This document shows positions 9,127-17,222 of a stretch of DNA of 64,000 nt, piece after piece. The notes below the pieces were generated by a model, which was not told the DNA's origin, ran no database searches, and saw only the letters and a list, made by a program, of their open reading frames with translations. Origin of the DNA: an uncultured Candidatus Poseidoniales archaeon (lineage in GTDB: Archaea > Thermoplasmatota > Poseidoniia > Poseidoniales > Poseidoniaceae). The stretch covers positions 81,461-145,460 of the forward strand of contig CAJJAP010000007.1 of the NCBI GenBank assembly GCA_905182185.1, in the 5' to 3' direction. The position numbers were made by a program, and so were the translations under genes. Position 1 is the first letter of the stretch. Each line of letters begins with the position of its first letter.

Positions 9127-9135
9127 TATTTATAA
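9127..9135 (-). promoter_or_regulatory. TATA box for the small basic gene
   Basis: TTATAAATA on the minus strand is a near-ideal archaeal TATA element. Using the usual spacing of about 25 nt, transcription would begin near position 9105, leaving a leader of about 45 nt before the GTG. Confidence 0.55.
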
Positions 9136-9371
9136 CCTCAATTGTTTAGCAATTAGCTGATGCTTTGCCAATGCTTTCACAAATTATTCTCGATGGTTAT
9201 TTCATGATACACACTACGCCCTTCGGACATAGTTACATTGGACGCCACCCTATTTAAGGAGGCAGAAGGGAATCCCCATTTCTAGGTTTAAATCTCTCTA
9301 AAAGCGCACTAAACTCTCGTGCAATTAGGCCGATTCACATACGTCATGATATTGAGATAAACAGGTTAAAA
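9136..9371. other. Intergenic stretch without a recognisable gene
   Basis: No credible reading frame, tRNA or repeat was seen. It contains TATTTAAGGAGG (about 9251-9262), which resembles a TATA or Shine-Dalgarno element but has no following frame. It also contains an AT-rich TTAAAATTAACC segment just beyond the end of the CPBP gene. Confidence 0.5.
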
Positions 9372-10070
9372 TTAACCTATTACCAGATGCCAAGCGATTG
9401 CAAATATTGCTACATCTGCAAGTGCATGAGTTATCCAAGCCACCCACACTGAGCGATAGGTGACGTAAACCCAGGAGAAAATGGAACCGCCTACAAAGAC
9501 GCCGAAGGAACCGATTAGAGTGCCTAAAGGACTAATGAAAAAGGACAATGCAATCGTGTGGTGTAGAGTGAATATTGCTGCTGAGAGAAATATTGGTTTC
9601 CATTTACCAGATAACAACATTTCAGCCTTACTGGTGATAAACCAGCGGAATACATATTCCTCTAATACTGAATTAATAAATACCCAGAATAGAATTGCTA
9701 ATCCTAATTTCCATGCAACTGTTAATCCAACTGGTTCCAATAAGAGATACAACATTTCTTGATCCATCAAATTACCAAGTAATAAGTAGGCTGCAACAAT
9801 TACTACGACCATTCCTAATCCAAGGCCAGTAGCGACCATAAACCCACCATTTTCAGGTTTTGACCAACTAATCTGTTGTTGATCTATTTTTAAATGCCAA
9901 AAAGAAGGTAGGGCAAATATCCAAATCTTTAGTATTATGAATACAATAACCGCAATAATTCCAGCTTTTAGTGCAAATCCAGTCAGAATGGAAATAGTTG
10001 GGGCAATTCCAACCAGTATCAAGGCAAGTAGTGCTAATTGCTTGTCCTTAGCAAATGCTGCTTGACTCAT
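9372..10070 (-). CDS. CPBP-family intramembrane metalloprotease
   Basis: A 232-residue multi-spanning membrane protein of the CAAX-protease/bacteriocin-processing (Abi) family. The motifs are in order: EEYVFRW (EExxxR) in a helix near residue 138, FTLHH (FxxxH type) about 30 residues later, and the C-terminal THALADV with its HxxxD-like spacing. These residues form the glutamate/histidine metal site of CPBP enzymes. The target is unknown; archaeal members may trim membrane or lipidated proteins. I start at the ATG rather than the TTG one codon upstream. It is downstream of, and may be co-transcribed with, the coiled-coil membrane protein gene. Confidence 0.85.
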   Translation of the reverse strand: MSQAAFAKDKQLALLALILVGIAPTISILTGFALKAGIIAVIVFIILKIWIFALPSFWHLKIDQQQISWSKPENGGFMVATGLGLGMVVVIVAAYLLLGNLMDQEMLYLLLEPVGLTVAWKLGLAILFWVFINSVLEEYVFRWFITSKAEMLLSGKWKPIFLSAAIFTLHHTIALSFFISPLGTLIGSFGVFVGGSIFSWVYVTYRSVWVAWITHALADVAIFAIAWHLVIG

Positions 10071-10124
10071 CAAATACCATCAAACCATGATGGGTTATCA
10101 AACTGTAGCCGGAATCAGCTGATA

Positions 10125-11060
10125 TTACTCACTGATTTCGCTTTTCAGGGCCGCCAAAGCCCCACTGGCACCTGGCATAGGTAATGGCATTGGAAGTGGT
10201 TTTCCGTCTGGACCTAATAGTGCTGGCAATATTTTTCCATCAAGGCCCATCAACTGAGGAAGAACTTCTTCAGGTTTTTCAACTGCTACAAAACCAGTAT
10301 CTAGAGCAGTTCGTAATTTGAGGATTCTCGATTCATCAATGCGAATAAATGTAGCACCATAAACGTGACCAGGGTCTGGGTTTAGAGGTTCATCCAAGAC
10401 GCTATGACCATGTCCCGCTGTTTGTAATAAAGCAACTAAATCTTCACCAGCATTTTGCTGTTGTTGCATTTTTACAGTTGATGCGCGAATCTCTGCAAGG
10501 TGACCACGGCGGCGCTTCTCTATGCGTTGACGGATTTCTGCGTGCTCAATTCTCTTTTGATTTACAGTTACATCGATATCTGCATCCTCAATCGATTCTG
10601 GGCTCACTTCAATAACGAATTCATCAGCGACATGGACTTCTTCCATCTCAACAACGACGTCTATTTCCTCATCATCAGAAGCTTCTACTTCTGCCATTGC
10701 CAGTGCTTTATCTGCGTTTGCAGCCTGAACTTTAGCCATCTTACGTTGTTTCAAAGTGGTCCCGTCTACACTTCCGGCCTTTACTGGAGCGGGAATATTG
10801 CTTTGTTGTTCTTCAACTTCTTCTTCAAGTTCTTCTTCAAGTTCTTCTTCAGCATGGGTTTTTGCAGGCCGTACTGCTCTGCGTGGAGCTAAGTTTGCTA
10901 CTTTCTCCCGATGCCCAATTTGAACCCAAGCAAAGGCAAGTACTGCCATTAATGCAAATGCGCCCCATTTGGCTTCTTCTTGCATACTACCAATGGAAGT
11001 GAGATAAAAAATCAATACTGAGGCGAATAACAAACCTACAACAGTACGTGCAAAACTCAT
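10125..11060 (-). CDS. Membrane protein with a Glu-rich coiled-coil region, function unknown
   Basis: Not recognised. Two N-terminal hydrophobic helices (VVGLLFASVLIFYLTSIG and WGAFALMAVLAFAWVQIG) are followed by a long cytoplasmic region. That region has an acidic run built of EELEEELEEEVEE units, then an acidic/valine-rich segment, a basic helical stretch (RIEKRRRGHLAEIRA) and a Pro/Leu/Gly-rich C-terminus with two near-copies of 'LLGPDGKPLP / LMGLDGKILP'. The acidic run is encoded by a short tandem DNA repeat (about 10817-10853) that could vary in copy number. A GTG six codons upstream (end 11078) is an alternative start. A palindrome lies about 45 bp upstream. Confidence 0.6.
   Translation of the reverse strand: MSFARTVVGLLFASVLIFYLTSIGSMQEEAKWGAFALMAVLAFAWVQIGHREKVANLAPRRAVRPAKTHAEEELEEELEEEVEEQQSNIPAPVKAGSVDGTTLKQRKMAKVQAANADKALAMAEVEASDDEEIDVVVEMEEVHVADEFVIEVSPESIEDADIDVTVNQKRIEHAEIRQRIEKRRRGHLAEIRASTVKMQQQQNAGEDLVALLQTAGHGHSVLDEPLNPDPGHVYGATFIRIDESRILKLRTALDTGFVAVEKPEEVLPQLMGLDGKILPALLGPDGKPLPMPLPMPGASGALAALKSEISE
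10817..10853. repeat. Short tandem repeat (TTCTTCAAG units) encoding Glu/Leu repeats
   Basis: Three to four tandem copies of a 12-bp TTCAAGTTCTTC-type unit lie inside the coiled-coil membrane protein gene. They encode repeated EELE blocks. Slippage would change the protein length in frame. Confidence 0.55.
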
Positions 11061-11104
11061 CCGTATCAAACGATGCACAATGCTTTGACTTATGATGCTG
11101 ATGC

Positions 11105-11117
11105 TTACACGGTGTAA
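11105..11117. promoter_or_regulatory. Palindrome TTACAC-G-GTGTAA, possible operator
   Basis: A perfect 6-bp inverted repeat with one central base lies in the 60-80 bp space upstream of the coiled-coil membrane protein gene and just past the ITPase stop. The size and symmetry suit a small dimeric regulator, but a single copy could also arise by chance. Confidence 0.3.
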
Positions 11118-11137
11118 ATCATCTATGGTGGCTTTGA

Positions 11138-11782
11138 TTAGAGTTGTGATATCAAATCATTTAATGCTCGCATGCGATGAGAAAATAATTGCTTTTCCTC
11201 TAAACCAACCGCCCCAAAAGTAGCACCGTGAGTACTGGTTTCACCATAATTACCCGCAGTTAGTGGATTACCTAGCCCATCTAAGTCAAAAGGAACGAAT
11301 AGCGGATCAAAACCAAATCCATCTTCGCCGTTAATTTCTTTTGAAATCCACCCTGGACATTTACCCTCGCCAAATATTATTTCTTGGCCATTCCATAATG
11401 CGGCAACCGCCTGAAATTCTGCACCCCTTAATTGACCATTCATTACAGGGTCTTGGCTTTCTAAATGAGATAGCAATTTCAAGATCCCATTACAACCAAT
11501 CGTCTTCAAAGCATATGCGGAGTAGACTCCAGGGAAGCCGTTTAGAGGTTCAATAAACAAACCTGCATCTTCAACCAATAACATATCCTCTTTATTGGGA
11601 AGGTGTGGTAATGCTTGAGTTATTTTTGCTTCAGCAACCGAATGTAAATCCTCTGCTTGTGGCTCTGAAATGTCCTCATCAATAACCAATTGCTCAACTT
11701 CATAACCTAATTTATGAAGATGTAGTTGAGCTTCTTTGACTTTACCTAAATTGCCGGTTAGGAACCAAATCTTGTTGCCCAT
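11138..11782 (-). CDS. RdgB/HAM1-family non-canonical purine NTP pyrophosphatase
   Basis: A house-cleaning enzyme that hydrolyses ITP/XTP to the monophosphate and so protects nucleic acids. The 214-residue form starts at MGNKIWFLTGNLGKVKEAQ, which carries the family's phosphate-binding T-x-N-x-x-K motif. It continues with the conserved LLVEDAGLFIEPLNGFPGVYS block and ends with the SHRMRAL region (usual SHRxxAL). The frame continues 33 residues further upstream, but that extension is Pro/Ser-rich, unlike the family, and would overlap the divergent crcB gene. I therefore chose the internal ATG. Confidence 0.88.
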   Translation of the reverse strand: MGNKIWFLTGNLGKVKEAQLHLHKLGYEVEQLVIDEDISEPQAEDLHSVAEAKITQALPHLPNKEDMLLVEDAGLFIEPLNGFPGVYSAYALKTIGCNGILKLLSHLESQDPVMNGQLRGAEFQAVAALWNGQEIIFGEGKCPGWISKEINGEDGFGFDPLFVPFDLDGLGNPLTAGNYGETSTHGATFGAVGLEEKQLFSHRMRALNDLISQL

Positions 11783-11872
11783 GGCAATGGGTTGGGCTGG
11801 GGGGTATTGATAACACCGCCTAATAGGAAGATGGGGAGATGATTTCAAAGCAGGGGAGTTGGAAGGCGGGTT

Positions 11873-12244
11873 ATGATGCAACAGTTTGGATTGGTCGCTC
11901 TGGGAGGGGCAATCGGCGCTGCACTTAGATACAGTATTAGCCTATATTTGTCAGGTGATGGATTTCCATGGGCAACACTCAGCGTCAATATGATCGGCTC
12001 GCTATTTTTAGGGATAGTTGCGGTCGCTCTAACTCAAGAATTAATCTCACAAGATTTTGCATTGATATTAGGAACTGGAGTTCTGGGTGCTTTCACAACC
12101 ATGTCTGCATTCTCAGTTGAAACTTTGAACATGTTTCAAAGCCAACAGACATCCTCAGCGATTATCTATGTGGCAATAACGATGGTGATTTGTCCAATAC
12201 TTGCTTTCTTAGGCTGGAAAATCGGTGACTTTTTCATCGCGTGA
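11873..12244 (+). CDS. crcB: Fluoride ion channel CrcB/Fluc
   Basis: A small four-helix membrane protein (123 residues) that forms dual-topology dimers exporting fluoride. Diagnostic motifs are GGAIGAALRYSIS at the N-terminus, the pore-lining Asn in SVNMIGSLFLG, and GAFTTMSAFSVE in helix 3. The ribosome-binding site GGAAGGCGGG precedes two consecutive ATGs. It is divergent from the ITPase and convergent with bud32. No fluoride-riboswitch fold is evident in the short leader. Confidence 0.93.
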   Translation: MMQQFGLVALGGAIGAALRYSISLYLSGDGFPWATLSVNMIGSLFLGIVAVALTQELISQDFALILGTGVLGAFTTMSAFSVETLNMFQSQQTSSAIIYVAITMVICPILAFLGWKIGDFFIA

Positions 12245-12249
12245 TGATA

Positions 12250-12936
12250 TCAACCGTGATATCTAACCCTACTTTTGACATTTTCAAATCGCTCTAGTAC
12301 TTCTTCGGCTGTGGGAACTACTCCACCACTTTGCTCTGGTGCGGTCCCGAGTTTTTTTTCCTCTTCGAGATAGGCTGAAAGTACCAACTCTATTGCTCCA
12401 TGATGATTCGGGTGAGATGCGGAAAGTATCTCGTCAATGACATGTAAATCAATTCCAAAGCGTTCAACTTCATAATCTATTACGGCTAACCCAAAGTCGA
12501 TTAATACAGCATTTCCTTGCTCATCGATTAGAATATTATTGGTCGACAAATCCCCATGTGTTATTGCTTGGCGATGAAGAATGCGTATTGCCGCACCTGT
12601 ATTGCGTAATGCCTTGATGACTAATTGCTCGGATGTTTCAGCGTTGTTAAGAAGTTCAATCAAGGGAATTCCTGGCATCCGCTGAAGAACCAAACGTCCT
12701 CCTTGTACATCCAAATCCCAAACCTGTGGAACCGCTATGCCGGCGTTATGTAATCGCATCAAGATTTTCGCTTCACTAACCATTCGCCGGACTCCAAGCC
12801 TCTTATCCAAATTTGGATGGCGCCATTGCCTGCTTCTCCTCTGCTTTGAAACAGCCGAACGCCCCATCCATGATCCAGACCAAACTTCCGCTTCGGCTCC
12901 AAGATGAAGACGCTCATCGGCAATAAAGACCATCAT
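12250..12936 (-). CDS. bud32: KEOPS complex kinase/ATPase Bud32
   Basis: A small atypical protein kinase of 228 residues that supports Kae1 in making the universal t6A modification of tRNA. It keeps the N-terminal Lys (VSKQRR, residue 31) in the basic RRSRQWRHPNLDKRL stretch, the catalytic loop HGDLSTNNIL (127-136) and DFG (147-149), and lacks the C-lobe of large kinases. The roughly 30-residue tail after the kinase core (AYLEEEKKLGTAP to the end) contains the Arg-containing VKSRVRYHG terminus expected of Bud32. It stands alone here, whereas many euryarchaea fuse it to Kae1; no kae1 is in this window. Confidence 0.9.
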   Translation of the reverse strand: MMVFIADERLHLGAEAEVWSGSWMGRSAVSKQRRSRQWRHPNLDKRLGVRRMVSEAKILMRLHNAGIAVPQVWDLDVQGGRLVLQRMPGIPLIELLNNAETSEQLVIKALRNTGAAIRILHRQAITHGDLSTNNILIDEQGNAVLIDFGLAVIDYEVERFGIDLHVIDEILSASHPNHHGAIELVLSAYLEEEKKLGTAPEQSGGVVPTAEEVLERFENVKSRVRYHG

Positions 12937-12982
12937 CTATGCGAATTACTTGATACTTATCAATCCGCTGTAAAAGAAATGC

Positions 12983-12990
12983 CTTAAAAA
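12983..12990 (+). promoter_or_regulatory. TATA-like element upstream of nadA
   Basis: CTTAAAAA lies about 35 bp before the nadA ATG. With standard spacing, transcription would start about 10 nt upstream of the coding region, giving a short leader. Confidence 0.35.
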
Positions 12991-13021
12991 GGGGCTAGAT
13001 GTTCGTTATGTTTGAGGACAC

Positions 13022-14176
13022 ATGACAATCTCACTACCTGCATGTTCTGTGGATTTCATGGATACAAGTTTATCTCCTGAAGAACAGGATATAGCCGAAA
13101 GGATTACTGAATTAAAACAACAATTAGGTGATGATCTACTAATTCTTGGACATCACTATCAAAGAGATAGTATTGTCATGCATGCAGATTTCTTGGGCGA
13201 CTCGTTCATGCTTAGCCAAAAAGCTGCTGAATCAACTGCCAAGTATATCGTATTCTGCGGAGTACACTTCATGGCGGAATCGGCTGATATTCTTACCACC
13301 GAGGAACAAATCGTAATATTACCAAATATGAGAGCGGGATGTTCTATGGCGGATATGGCAACCTTTGCCGAAGTTGATGTTGCTTGGAAAGAAATAATCG
13401 AACAATCGGGATTATCCGATCCAATCAATCGCGACAATCCCGACTCCCCTGTTGAAGAAGGCCAGTCATTTTTAGTTCCTGTAACTTACATGAACTCAAG
13501 CGCTGAACTCAAGGATTTCGTCGGACGTCATGGTGGAATCGTCTGCACCTCAACCAATGCAACAGGAGTATTGGATTGGGCATTTGAAAGAGCGGGTAAA
13601 GATGGAGCTGTTTTGTTCTTCCCTGACCAACATTTAGGCAGAAACACAGGTACTAAGATGGGAATTGCGGCAGAAAAGATGCCAACATGGATTCCAAATA
13701 TTGGCTCTATGGGTGAAGTAAAGGGTTCACGAATCATATTGTGGCATGGATTCTGTTCTGTCCACACTAGATTCACAGTTGAGCAGATCGAAGATTTTAG
13801 ACAGCGTTATCCACAAGGACAAGTTGTGATTCATCCTGAGACACCGATTGAATCAGTACAACTTGCAGATGCTAGTGGCTCAACTCAATTCATTCGCAAC
13901 TATGTCGCAGACTTACCTTCCGGAAGTGCTGTTGCCATCGGAACAGAGATCAATATGGTGGCAAGGTTAGCAAATGAACATCCTGACAAACATATAGAAT
14001 GCCTTGACCCTGAAATTTGTCCATGTTCAACAATGTATATGATTCATCCAGCGTACCTCATGGATGTCTTGGAAAGAATTATTGATGGTGAAAAACCAAA
14101 TCAGGTAACTGTACCAGAGGAGATTCAGCAAGGGTCACTACTAGCACTCAACAGGATGCTATCTATCCTTAAGTGA
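13022..14176 (+). CDS. nadA: Quinolinate synthase NadA
   Basis: A [4Fe-4S] enzyme that condenses iminoaspartate with dihydroxyacetone phosphate to quinolinate for de novo NAD synthesis. The 384-residue protein shows the three pseudo-repeated NadA domains, with HHYQRDSIVMHADFLGDS near residues 44-61. Cluster cysteines lie in VFCGVHFMAESA (Cys79), HGFCSVHTRF and EICPCSTMY. NadB and NadC partners are not nearby. GAGGA precedes the ATG. A second ATG 12 codons in (MDTSLSP) is an alternative start. It converges with the ferritin-like gene, only 2 bp apart. Confidence 0.95.
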   Translation: MTISLPACSVDFMDTSLSPEEQDIAERITELKQQLGDDLLILGHHYQRDSIVMHADFLGDSFMLSQKAAESTAKYIVFCGVHFMAESADILTTEEQIVILPNMRAGCSMADMATFAEVDVAWKEIIEQSGLSDPINRDNPDSPVEEGQSFLVPVTYMNSSAELKDFVGRHGGIVCTSTNATGVLDWAFERAGKDGAVLFFPDQHLGRNTGTKMGIAAEKMPTWIPNIGSMGEVKGSRIILWHGFCSVHTRFTVEQIEDFRQRYPQGQVVIHPETPIESVQLADASGSTQFIRNYVADLPSGSAVAIGTEINMVARLANEHPDKHIECLDPEICPCSTMYMIHPAYLMDVLERIIDGEKPNQVTVPEEIQQGSLLALNRMLSILK

Positions 14177-14178
14177 AA

Positions 14179-14598
14179 TCAAGCGGTTAACAAACGAAGT
14201 TCTTCGAGGGCTCGTAATTCCATCATACAAATTTGTTCAATCGAATCGAATAAATCCCTATCACCTGCATCTTTCAGTAAATCCATTACCGCAGTGTAGG
14301 CCTTTGCTGCGATTTTTTCAGTTTCATATGCCTCATTCAACATTAGTTGGTAATCGGTGGTATGGACAATCGGTTTGGTATTTCTCTCGGTAACTGGAAC
14401 TCCACCTAACTTGACAATACCTCTGCGGACAAAATCTGCATGCGTGATAGATTCAGATACTTCTTTCGAGAAATATGGTGCAAGTTGCATACGATTTATT
14501 CCCATTACCGTAGCACTATAATGTGCATACATGTTAATCGCTCGTAATTCTAATGCTAAGGCATCATTCATTTTATCGATTAGGTTATTGCTAGACAT
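14179..14598 (-). CDS. Ferritin-like/bacterioferritin-related diiron protein
   Basis: A 139-residue four-helix protein. Helix 1 has ALELRAINMYAHYSA, helix 2 has EVSESITHADFV, helix 3 has ETEKIAAKAY and helix 4 has EQICMMELRALEEL. The E...E-x-x-H pattern in two helix pairs matches a ferritin/bacterioferritin diiron site, so iron storage or peroxide detoxification is likely. The chosen ATG (MSSNNLIDKMNDAL) fits family length; an upstream extension of 20 residues is basic and unlike the family. Some helix-4 ligands are less typical, so a Dps- or DUF-type ferritin-like protein is possible. Confidence 0.7.
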   Translation of the reverse strand: MSSNNLIDKMNDALALELRAINMYAHYSATVMGINRMQLAPYFSKEVSESITHADFVRRGIVKLGGVPVTERNTKPIVHTTDYQLMLNEAYETEKIAAKAYTAVMDLLKDAGDRDLFDSIEQICMMELRALEELRLLTA

Positions 14599-14694
14599 TT
14601 TATCAACTCTTAGGGGATACGAAACTTTACAATTACTCTTTTCCCTTGTATGTAGCAAAAGGTTTCAACTAAATAAAGCCCCGTAATTTCAATG

Positions 14695-16764
14695 TTACTG
14701 GGTTTTTGCTCTTTTTACTTCTAATTGACGCTGATAAGCGTTAATGAATACCAATAAGATTGCAACCAATGTTCCTAATTGCATGACAATATTGGAATAT
14801 AATTTCAACTCGGGTTGCCATGAGTGTATTTCAATTGTTACTGTCCCTTCATCATCCATTTCAAAATATACCAAATGGTTTTCCAAAACATGTGGAGACC
14901 ATTGGTCTAATTCATCTGAAGTCAATGTCTCTGTAATATTGCTTTCTAAATTAGTGAAATAAATTTCACCATCTAAATATTTTTGTTGAGGATTAGTAGG
15001 AATGAGATGGTCTTTAACAGACCAAGCCAAGATTCCATGCCCAAGACTCGGGTCTTTTACCGCGTATTTTGCGTCACTTGCTAACCACTGTATTCCACTG
15101 TCTCTATCAAACAGTACAAGACGTTCGGTCGCGGTTACATTGACTGTCGCTGCAACATAATCATAGTTGAATACAAGATTTTTGATTTTGGCATTGCTCA
15201 TATTTACTGGAGTTCCCCACGATTCAAGCATTATATCTTGTTCGGGTGCTGCTTGGGCATTAATTTCAATCTGAATCGCACCAAGTGTTCCAATTCTAGC
15301 GATGTATACTGTTGTTGGATTATCACTTGTGACATATGCGATTTCACTACCAGCAGTCCTTATCATAGTGATGTTATGAAGTTCAGGTGTCGGCATCAAT
15401 AATTGTTCGCCTTCTATGTCAAAACCTGAGATTTCTCCACCCTTGAGCATGATTATTGCAGGGCCTGAAGGGGTATTTGCGATGACTATTTGCTCGGGTG
15501 AATCAACTGACTTACTCAAAGTAATTATTTCCGGAGTCGTGAGATCTACTACCATCAACGTAGTTTCATTGGACATTACCAGTAAAGTATCTGAAATCGC
15601 ATAGGGAGAATCTAATTTCATAATTGGTTGTACTAAATCGATTGTAGGTGCTGAATTAGTTGAAAGGTCGTGAACAACCAGCAATGCACCTCCTGCTCTA
15701 TCGTCCATAGTAACCATCCAACCGTCAACCGCCTCGACACCTTGAGGGGCTTCAACTCCGCCCGCTGGCAATGATTGGTGGGTCAGGTCCCAAGTGATTA
15801 TGGAAGTAATCAAAATTAATACGACTATTGCAAGTACCCCTGTTTCCCTACTGGTTGGTGTTCTGTATTGTCGAATAGAACCTTTGATTTTTTTATTGAT
15901 GACGGATAATGCTTTTCCAGGGTTTGTTAGCACTGTAACCATTCTAGAGTTGATAGTTCTCTCATCAAAGACCTTCCACCATGGGCCTGCCGTTCTTTCC
16001 GCTAAGCCTACTGCTGCAACTGCAACAAGCATTCCACCGATGATATCTAGGAACCAATGGATTCCGAGATAAACGATTGCAAATGAAGTTAGCAAAACAT
16101 ATGATAAAACGAGATGACGATAACGATTCCATCGTCTATCTTCATCGAATCGAGTAATGCACAGCCACACAGCGAATGGTACGCCAACATGTAAACTTGG
16201 CATCGCATTAGAAAATGGGTCTATTCTTCTAAACCAATCATTAATTTCTGGAGTTAATGAATATGCCAATGTTTCCATTTCGGGAATTGTATCACCTGTC
16301 ACTCTAACATTGAAGAAAAGATAAAACGGTACTGCTAGTAAGTATACCCAAGCGATAGAAAGTGTGACTCTATCCGCCATCCACCTATCATCAAAATAAG
16401 CAAAATAAAAGATTGAAACATAACAAATAAACATAAATCCAGCAACATAATAATGTGTTAAAAGTACAGTTAATACATCGTTTTCAAACGTTTGCTGTAC
16501 CCATAGCACCATATTTCCTTCAATGGCATAAATCCATGGAGTCATGTCCAGTCCAGCTGAAGCCATCAAAATCCTATCGACTTGATCAAGGAAATCTTTA
16601 GCGTTGTAGATCATAAAAACGATTGCTATATGAATCCAATATCTGCGAACAAAATCTACAAATGTCGGTATTGTGATAGTAAACCAAGGCGGTTTGAAAA
16701 CAGGTAAAAGTGCGACTCCTAATGCTAATGCACTAATCAGCCAACTCAAATAAACACCCTCCAT
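14695..16764 (-). CDS. PAP2-family phosphatase/phosphotransferase fused to a large external repeat domain
   Basis: A 689-residue membrane protein. The N-terminal third has about six helices carrying PAP2/Aur1-like motifs: NAMPSLHVGVPFAVW (PSxH motif) and YLGIHWFLDIIGG (HxxxD motif). This part probably acts on a lipid phosphate or transfers a phospho head group. After another helix (about 305-325) comes a roughly 320-residue hydrophilic region of short beta-rich repeats (for example 'LLVMSNETTLMVVDLTTPEI') that look like beta-propeller blades. It ends with a C-terminal helix and a basic tail. The external sensor-like domain is unusual for PAP2 enzymes. It might bind a lipid-linked sugar or peptide, but that is speculation. 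Confidence 0.7.
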   Translation of the reverse strand: MEGVYLSWLISALALGVALLPVFKPPWFTITIPTFVDFVRRYWIHIAIVFMIYNAKDFLDQVDRILMASAGLDMTPWIYAIEGNMVLWVQQTFENDVLTVLLTHYYVAGFMFICYVSIFYFAYFDDRWMADRVTLSIAWVYLLAVPFYLFFNVRVTGDTIPEMETLAYSLTPEINDWFRRIDPFSNAMPSLHVGVPFAVWLCITRFDEDRRWNRYRHLVLSYVLLTSFAIVYLGIHWFLDIIGGMLVAVAAVGLAERTAGPWWKVFDERTINSRMVTVLTNPGKALSVINKKIKGSIRQYRTPTSRETGVLAIVVLILITSIITWDLTHQSLPAGGVEAPQGVEAVDGWMVTMDDRAGGALLVVHDLSTNSAPTIDLVQPIMKLDSPYAISDTLLVMSNETTLMVVDLTTPEIITLSKSVDSPEQIVIANTPSGPAIIMLKGGEISGFDIEGEQLLMPTPELHNITMIRTAGSEIAYVTSDNPTTVYIARIGTLGAIQIEINAQAAPEQDIMLESWGTPVNMSNAKIKNLVFNYDYVAATVNVTATERLVLFDRDSGIQWLASDAKYAVKDPSLGHGILAWSVKDHLIPTNPQQKYLDGEIYFTNLESNITETLTSDELDQWSPHVLENHLVYFEMDDEGTVTIEIHSWQPELKLYSNIVMQLGTLVAILLVFINAYQRQLEVKRAKTQ

Positions 16765-16859
16765 TGCTTAACCTCTAACTCAATGGGGTTGGTTTTAGAT
16801 AATCAAATGATTGACGATAAAATCTTAATTCAAGCGAATTACAAATAGAAAAGTATCAA

Positions 16860-17213
16860 TCACCACGCGCCATGCACATATGGTTTGCCGTGATCTGGGT
16901 CACGACGATTTGCCAAGTCCCAAATTCTCTCAAATCTAAAGATTCCATTGGAACAGCCGTTTTCCCATATGAAATTAAGAGCATAATGTCCTACGGGATT
17001 GATGCTTGGTTTGTGTAGTTTAAACGATTCTACTTGACTACGCAATTTTAGGCTTGTTTCGTCTTCATTTCTTAGCGGTGAACAATGAGCACAGGGGCAT
17101 GCATGGCGTAAATCATGATATAATACCGTTAACTCTTGCTCGTCTTCATAAGTCAAATGAAGATCAGTTTCACGTCTTTCAATACGCACTAACTTTGGCA
17201 TTTGTTGCGCCAT
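16860..17213 (-). CDS. DUF971 (GBBH-like N-terminal) domain protein
   Basis: A 117-residue stand-alone DUF971 domain with the Cys-rich signature HACPCAHCSPLRNEDE and the closing block HGKPYVHGAW. DUF971 domains occur alone, at the N-terminus of gamma-butyrobetaine hydroxylases, and fused to or beside Mrp/NBP35-type Fe-S carriers. Here the gene is 9 bp downstream of mrp on the same strand, so a role in Fe-S cluster handling or insertion is the most natural reading. GAGGG precedes the ATG by 7 bp. Confidence 0.85.
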   Translation of the reverse strand: MAQQMPKLVRIERRETDLHLTYEDEQELTVLYHDLRHACPCAHCSPLRNEDETSLKLRSQVESFKLHKPSINPVGHYALNFIWENGCSNGIFRFERIWDLANRRDPDHGKPYVHGAW

Positions 17214-17222
17214 AATAGTCCC

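Noticed and set aside
8673..9149. Open plus-strand frame of 158 codons covering the small basic gene
   Set aside because: It lies antisense to a frame with high-expression codon use and has a hydrophobic, Leu/Ser-rich composition typical of antisense reading; no ribosome-binding site.
9136..9371. Possible small RNA or riboswitch
   Set aside because: I looked for stems and known motifs but found nothing beyond AT-rich sequence and a lone Shine-Dalgarno-like string.
10500..10892. Plus-strand frame of 130 codons, Phe-rich
   Set aside because: It is antisense to the Glu-rich repeat of the coiled-coil membrane protein (Glu/Lys codons read as Phe/Leu).
11783..11881. N-terminal extension of the ITPase frame
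   Set aside because: Pro/Ser-rich, unlike the family, and overlapping the divergent crcB start.
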